Below are positions 59,136 to 64,000 of a stretch of DNA of 64,000 nt, piece by piece. The DNA comes from Rhytidiadelphus loreus (lineage: Eukaryota; Streptophyta; Bryopsida; Hypnales; Hylocomiaceae). Where the stretch lies: the NCBI GenBank assembly GCA_947034895.1, contig OX344763.1:40113025-40177024 (forward strand), in the 5' to 3' direction. The notes beneath the pieces were generated by a model that was not told the DNA's origin, did not search any database, and saw only the letters and a list, made by a program, of their open reading frames with translations. A program made the translations under genes and the position numbers. The stretch's first letter is position 1, and each line of letters opens with the position of its first letter.

Positions 59136-60269
59136 TGGTAATGACATTTTTTTATTTTCGGATAGCCCAAGAAAAATATGGGCAAGCCATTGGTTAGGAT
59201 TTTCAAACCTAATTACCACTTTTTTAGAATTTTGAAATCTTAGCGGTCATTTTTTTAGGAGTTTGAAACCCTAGCCGCCACTTTTCTTGGCTCTTCTTCA
59301 TTGCCTTTTGTTGTCTCTTATTGTTACTTCTTATTTTTTGCTTCTTAATTATTGCCTTTTGTTGTCTCTTAACTCTTACTTGTTGTGACTTCTTGTTTTG
59401 TTTTTTTTAGTTTTGTTTTTGTTGCATCTTAACTTTTACTTCTTGTTTCTTTTTAGTTTATGCTTCTTGTTTCTTCTTCTTGCATTTTAACCCTTTTTTC
59501 TTCTTATTTTTTGCTTTTTGTTTCTTCATATTGCATCTTAACTCTCATTTCTTGTTGTTTCTTGTTGCATATTAACTCTTGTTTGTTGTTATTCCCTAGC
59601 ACTTGTTGCTTTCTCCTTCTTATTTCCTCCATTACCAATCTTATTCTTCCTACCCTAAACTTGTACCAAATATTTTGTGTTGTAAATCTTTGAAGGTTGA
59701 ACTTTGTTGTTCATTCATTAAAAATTAACCTCCCATTCACTCTTTAATTGTATATGAAGGTACCAAAAGTTGAAACAAAGTTGTTGGAAGCTACTTGCAA
59801 TCCAATAGAGCCATCTTCACATTATTGTTAGGAATGTAAACCCTATTGAATTGTGTGAATGATTTGTTGTGATTGATATATATATATATATTTTGTATTG
59901 GTAACTAATAAATGTTAATAAAGAGAGTTGCATTCCTTCTTGCATTCTCCTTCTCTAATATGCTTATCTCTAAAATCATGTGTATTTGTTTTTAATTACA
60001 TGAAGTCTTTTATTCAATGTTAAATCATCTTGATTTATGAACCTCAATCACCCCAATTACAAACTACACACAAATTTTAAAAATGTGACTCTCAATTAGC
60101 CGTAATATCACTTTCTTGAGTTACATTTTACAATATATATTGGCCAAAATATAACTAGCCATAGTCATATAATGCTCATAGTTATATGTGTCAAAATGTG
60201 ACGTTGCACTTCCCAAAATATGATTGTAATTAGTTATAAAATTATTAATAACATTCACAAAAACTACCA

Positions 60270-60605
60270 CATCAACTAAAAATACTACTTACAATAGTCA
60301 TATTTCACATCAATAAAGAATATGACTCACAAGAGTCATTTTTCACATAGCAAGAAATATGACTCACAATAGTCATATTCCACATCAACAAAAAATATAA
60401 CTTTGTGCAGTCATATTCCACATCAACAAAAAGTATAACTTTGTATAGTCATATTCCACATCAGCCAAAATGTGACTCATCGTAGTCATATTCCACGTCA
60501 ATCAAAATGTGACTCGTTGCAATCATATTCCACGTCAATCAAAATGTGACTCGTTGCAAATGTATTCCACGTCAGCCAAAAATATGACTACATGGAGTCA
60601 TATGC
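60270..60605 (+). repeat. CACTA-like subterminal array
   Basis: About seven degenerate copies of a 40-45 bp unit are present: AGTCATATTCCACATCA, then AAAATATGACT or AAAATGTGACTCGTTG. Confidence 0.85.
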
Positions 60606-60862
60606 CATGTTTTTTTTCTTTGCCTAGGTAGCTCAAGAAAAAGTCAAGTCCCCAAAGATAGTCAATGTATACGCCACGTTGGCAAAATATGGATAATTAT
60701 GAATGCTAATATGCCTCATGTCCGAAGCGACTCGTCGATAATGACTAGATCCAATCATATCACAAATCATCTACAGTGATTTCCGGGTCAATCCTATTTT
60801 TTGATTTTATGACTTGGAGCAGTCATATTTTGTAGTTATAAAACATTACCTTTGTTGTAGTG

Positions 60863-63800
60863 TTGATTGCCCATGGACTATAGAGCACCAATTATCAAAA
60901 CTATGAGGTTCTCCATTTGGAATCGATTTACATACTACAGACATAGATGATTTCCTAGTAGGAAAGGTTTGAAAGAAGCTAGCAAATTCTACTAGTATTC
61001 ACTTGTCTCTAGTAGGCAAAGCAATCATAGTCAATTCCATTCTCCTAAGTAAACATTGGTACTTCATTGCCATATGGGGAAGATCCTTATCTATCATTTG
61101 AAAACTCCGAGCCTCAACGAGGGATTTTCTTTGATTGGGATCTATCTACCATAGTTGAGCACAAATTAGTTGGTTAGGATGTTGTGCTTCTAAGCAAATT
61201 GGAGGTTTGAACCTCATAGACCCAAAAAAAGCCCTCCATGCTCTTATGGCCAAATGGATCTTGAAAGCCATGCTTCCAGGGTCATCTCATCTATAATTTC
61301 TCCTTAGATTGCGCCTCCTTCAATTTTGGCCTCAATCTTAGAGGATTTGGCCAACAATGCTGGAATGGGTTCTCCTCCACAAATTCCGTGCAAGCAAAGA
61401 ATTGTACATGCATGGCACCTACTTACTACATATATCACAACTTCATCGCCTCAAATTGTGATAGAGTCCTTACGAGTGGACTACCCACTTCATTGGAGGA
61501 GAGTTTTTCAGCCAACAAGGTTGCTTGCCTTATGGAAAACGGTATATGACAAGTCCAATATATTTGGAATATCCCATTTCATTCTTTTCTTACTTGGTAG
61601 GATGCAAAAGATAGATTCCAACTACAAAGCTTTGACACTCATTCATACTCATTAGGAAAAAAATGAACCCCAAAAGAGGCCGCTTCACAATGCAAAAATT
61701 TGGGTGGCAATGACCTTCTCAACTCACTAATTGAGCCAAGATTTGCATGATGGGCTCAAATATTTGTCATGATGGGCTCAAGATTACACAATCCATCTCC
61801 ACAATCTCACAAATCAACGGTCTAAAATTTAGGGGCGAAAATGTTCCATCCTAGTTGGAAGTCGACGTGGATCTTTGTTGGAGGTCTACCTAGAGAAGCG
61901 GGTGGTTGATTTTGGCGCGAAGCTCCAACAAGTTTTTGCCTTTCCAACCACGGCCAAAGGTGATTGAGGCTAATTTTAAGGTACCAACCCCAACTGGCAC
62001 TCATAAGAATTCAAATTCATTTTGATTATTTTATGTGAACAAATGTAACACCAACGAGCACTTTTTTTGGTAGTTCAAAAATAAAAATAAATGAATTTAT
62101 CATCTTGTTTTGAATTTTCTTGTTGGAAGATAAATGCACTATATACACATGGGGTGGTAAGAAGTAGAACAATCCATGTGGGATATGTTAATTGGAATTA
62201 GTAGAACCTTGAGAACTCATAATGAAGTCAAATTAACATATCCCACATGTTTTGTTCAACATCCTACCACCTCCTATGTATATAAAGAGATTCACTTCTT
62301 AATTGAAAACTCAAAAAACAAGTAGAAAATGCATTTGAAGCTATGAGAGGTACATTTCAATAGATTCAAATGTCAGTTTTTTTATAATTTATATTTGAAG
62401 TGGGAAACCATCATTATACATTGAAGTGCTTCAAAGCTTTGGGGGATGGAGAGTCCAATGCAAGTCAAGATAAAGAAGACACAAGAATTGGGGGATAAAG
62501 AGTCTCATGCAAGCCAAGAAGAAGGCGCAAAAATTTGAATGAAAATACTCAATCTTTCAAGGAAATCGTGGTTCATGATGGCTCCATCATGAAGGATGGA
62601 ACACACGCCTCCTCCAAATTCTAGGACGCCAAGTGGCCACAAGTGGCTACAAGCAATCCTACGTGATCGTTCTAATGAGGATGTGGCCACTTTCATACTC
62701 ATGCAATTAGTATTAAAATTAGTAAGAAAACTCGCGGCCTCTTTTGGGGTTCAATTTTTTCCTAATGAGAACTTGGTGTCATCTATTCTAGCAACGTGGA
62801 TCTTCATGCTCACGGATAATCAATTTGTTATATAGAAACATGAGTATATTGGGTTTTTTACACATGACACAGATGCACTCCTTTTGTTGGTCTTTGTCAC
62901 CACTCCTCACTTCAAGCCTCAACTATCTCCGGACATCATCAATGTGGAACTTCCACTAGACATTCAATGCTACACGATTGGATCCTCACCCTTGACATTG
63001 AAGAAATGGACCATCCTTATGACCCACAATAACTTAACAATCTCATGATGGCTAAAACGGGTCAAAATCATTGAGACCAAGTCTAGTCCTTCACTCTATG
63101 TTGGTATAGTTGCTGAGCTATTTTTTGACCTAGGGAGATGGATATTGAATACTTCCAGGCTCCTTTATGGGCCCCTTCACTCATACAACGCTAAGTTGGA
63201 TCATACTCTATTGACCAAACGCACAATGCTAATTAAACCTATACATGAAAAATGGCATGGCAAACTAGTGACGGGATATCAACCTACATGGAATGAAGTT
63301 TGGCAGAAAGCCCATCCCTAAAAAGATGCACACTTCCTTTGGATGGTCTACCACTATGTAGTGGCGGTTCACAGTTGACACAAGATTGCCAATCCAAACA
63401 TTTCTATACTTTGTACCAATTGTCATGTTGAGCTCAAAGAATCTATCCTACATTGGTTTCACCATTATGAAAACCCTTGTCATGGATGGAACTTTGCACT
63501 CTCAGTTCTTTACTATGCCCTTCAAATTCCTCCAGTTGCTTGATGGTTGCCTTTACTCATATGGCAACAATGTATCCTCGGATCAAAACTGCCAAGGAGA
63601 TTGAAATGGGGGACTTCAATGTGGTCTCTCTTTAAGGGGGCTCGGTGATTTGGACTATATGGTTAGACCATAATGCAATTTGCTTCAACAACCACCCCTG
63701 ACCTCTCTAAAAACTTGAACAAGTCCTTTCAGAAGCCTTTGTTGACCATGCAAGACTAGTGTGGTTCAAAACCACAAAACTTTGCAAACTATACCTTGAC

Positions 63801-63930
63801 AAGGAGGGTACCTTTCTCCAACGTTTTGACAGCATTTGGCTTCAATTGAACTTTTTTGGCAAGAGATTCTATCTTACGATGAGTTGGAAACTAGCTCATT
63901 ATAAGTTGGGTGCTTTCAATTAAATTGGTG
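60863..63930 (+). pseudogene. LINE retrotransposon relic, 3' part
   Basis: The LINE continues after the CACTA-like insert. About 61010-61290 reads as the region after the RT core (SLVGKAIIVNSILLSKHWYF, then IGGLNLIDPKKALHALMAKW), with stops and frame changes. A zinc-binding reverse transcriptase tail (zf-RVT type) follows at about 63310-63490 (KDAHFLWMVYHYV, CTNCHVELKESILHWFHH). Frames at 62596-62835 and 61326-61655 are parts of this decayed coding region rather than separate genes. A hairpin element lies at 62141-62284. The relic reaches close to the window edge. Confidence 0.8.
62141..62284. mobile_element. Foldback MITE, arms of about 53 bp
   Basis: 62141-62193 and 62231-62284 are imperfect inverted copies, both including CATGTGGGATATGTTAATT and GGTGGTA. 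About 38 bp separate them. It lies inside the LINE relic and could fold into a long hairpin when transcribed. No known small RNA is recognised. Confidence 0.7.
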
Positions 63931-64000
63931 GCTATTTCTAGGGCTTCTAAGGAGTAGATTTTGGGATGTTGATCTTGGCTTCTAGTCTTGTGTTGGCCTG

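Larger units (their letters stand above)
58860..60862. mobile_element. Non-autonomous CACTA-like element in the LINE
   Basis: The left end CATTACAAGAAAA and the right end, inverted, CACTACAACAAA are diverged CACTA tips, both followed by a run containing ATATGACTGC. LINE sequence resumes at 60863. The flanking triplets TAG and TTG differ by one base, so the 3-bp duplication is imperfect. It has no transposase, only subterminal repeats. Confidence 0.72.

Noticed and set aside
59460..59693. Leu/Ser/Phe-rich frame
   Set aside because: It arises from a T-rich tract with CTTCTT repeats inside the CACTA-like element.
60270..60605. Possible CRISPR-like regular array
   Set aside because: Units are degenerate, spacers are not unique, and the setting is a plant CACTA-like element; these are subterminal repeats.

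Overview
This is nuclear DNA of a land plant. The support is spliced genes with GT/AG introns, a germin-like protein, a pair of plant-type protein kinases, and plant-style PIF/Harbinger, CACTA, pogo and LINE elements in an AT-rich, gene-poor background. The kinase type and the germin lacking the usual cysteines made me think of a seed-free plant such as a moss or lycophyte, but the window alone does not prove that.

Layout. Positions 43-47700 hold a locus that was duplicated in tandem. Unit 3 (about 45773-47702) has the intact two-exon germin-like gene. Units 1 (from 43) and 2 (from 37320) each carry a decayed germin exon 2 and a single-exon kinase gene: 31241-32563 in unit 1, 41138-42520 in unit 2. 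The units were later hit by different transposons, so each acts as the empty-site control for the other.

The main discovery is in unit 1. A 26.2-kb composite PIF/Harbinger-type element (3150-29356) sits between 3-bp TTA duplications, and unit 2 has the exact uninterrupted site at about 39534. The element carries a DDE transposase (10167-11525, one nonsense codon) and, converging on it, a Myb/SANT partner gene. That partner gene is split into three pieces. A 13.66-kb CACTA element (13671-27327, TSD AAA) and a 921-bp TTAA-flanked element (12080-13000) both lie inside it, and removing each one in silico keeps a single reading frame. A 5.15-kb TG...CA insert with a 5-bp TSD (3683-8831) lies upstream of the transposase. 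Subtracting all inserts gives a Harbinger backbone of about 6.5 kb. The CACTA element looks potentially autonomous: a four-exon TNP2-type transposase and a divergently transcribed TNPA-like coiled-coil gene both splice into open frames.

The right third (47.7-64 kb) has no ordinary gene that I can support. It holds a tandem duplication, a Harbinger-type MITE, another TTAA element, a pogo-like element with a transposase tail, two TA-flanked MITEs, and a decayed LINE (about 57440-63930) split by a second, non-autonomous CACTA element. Intact or nearly intact coding genes in the window are the germin-like gene, the two kinases (unit 1's copy has lost its catalytic lysine) and the two CACTA genes.
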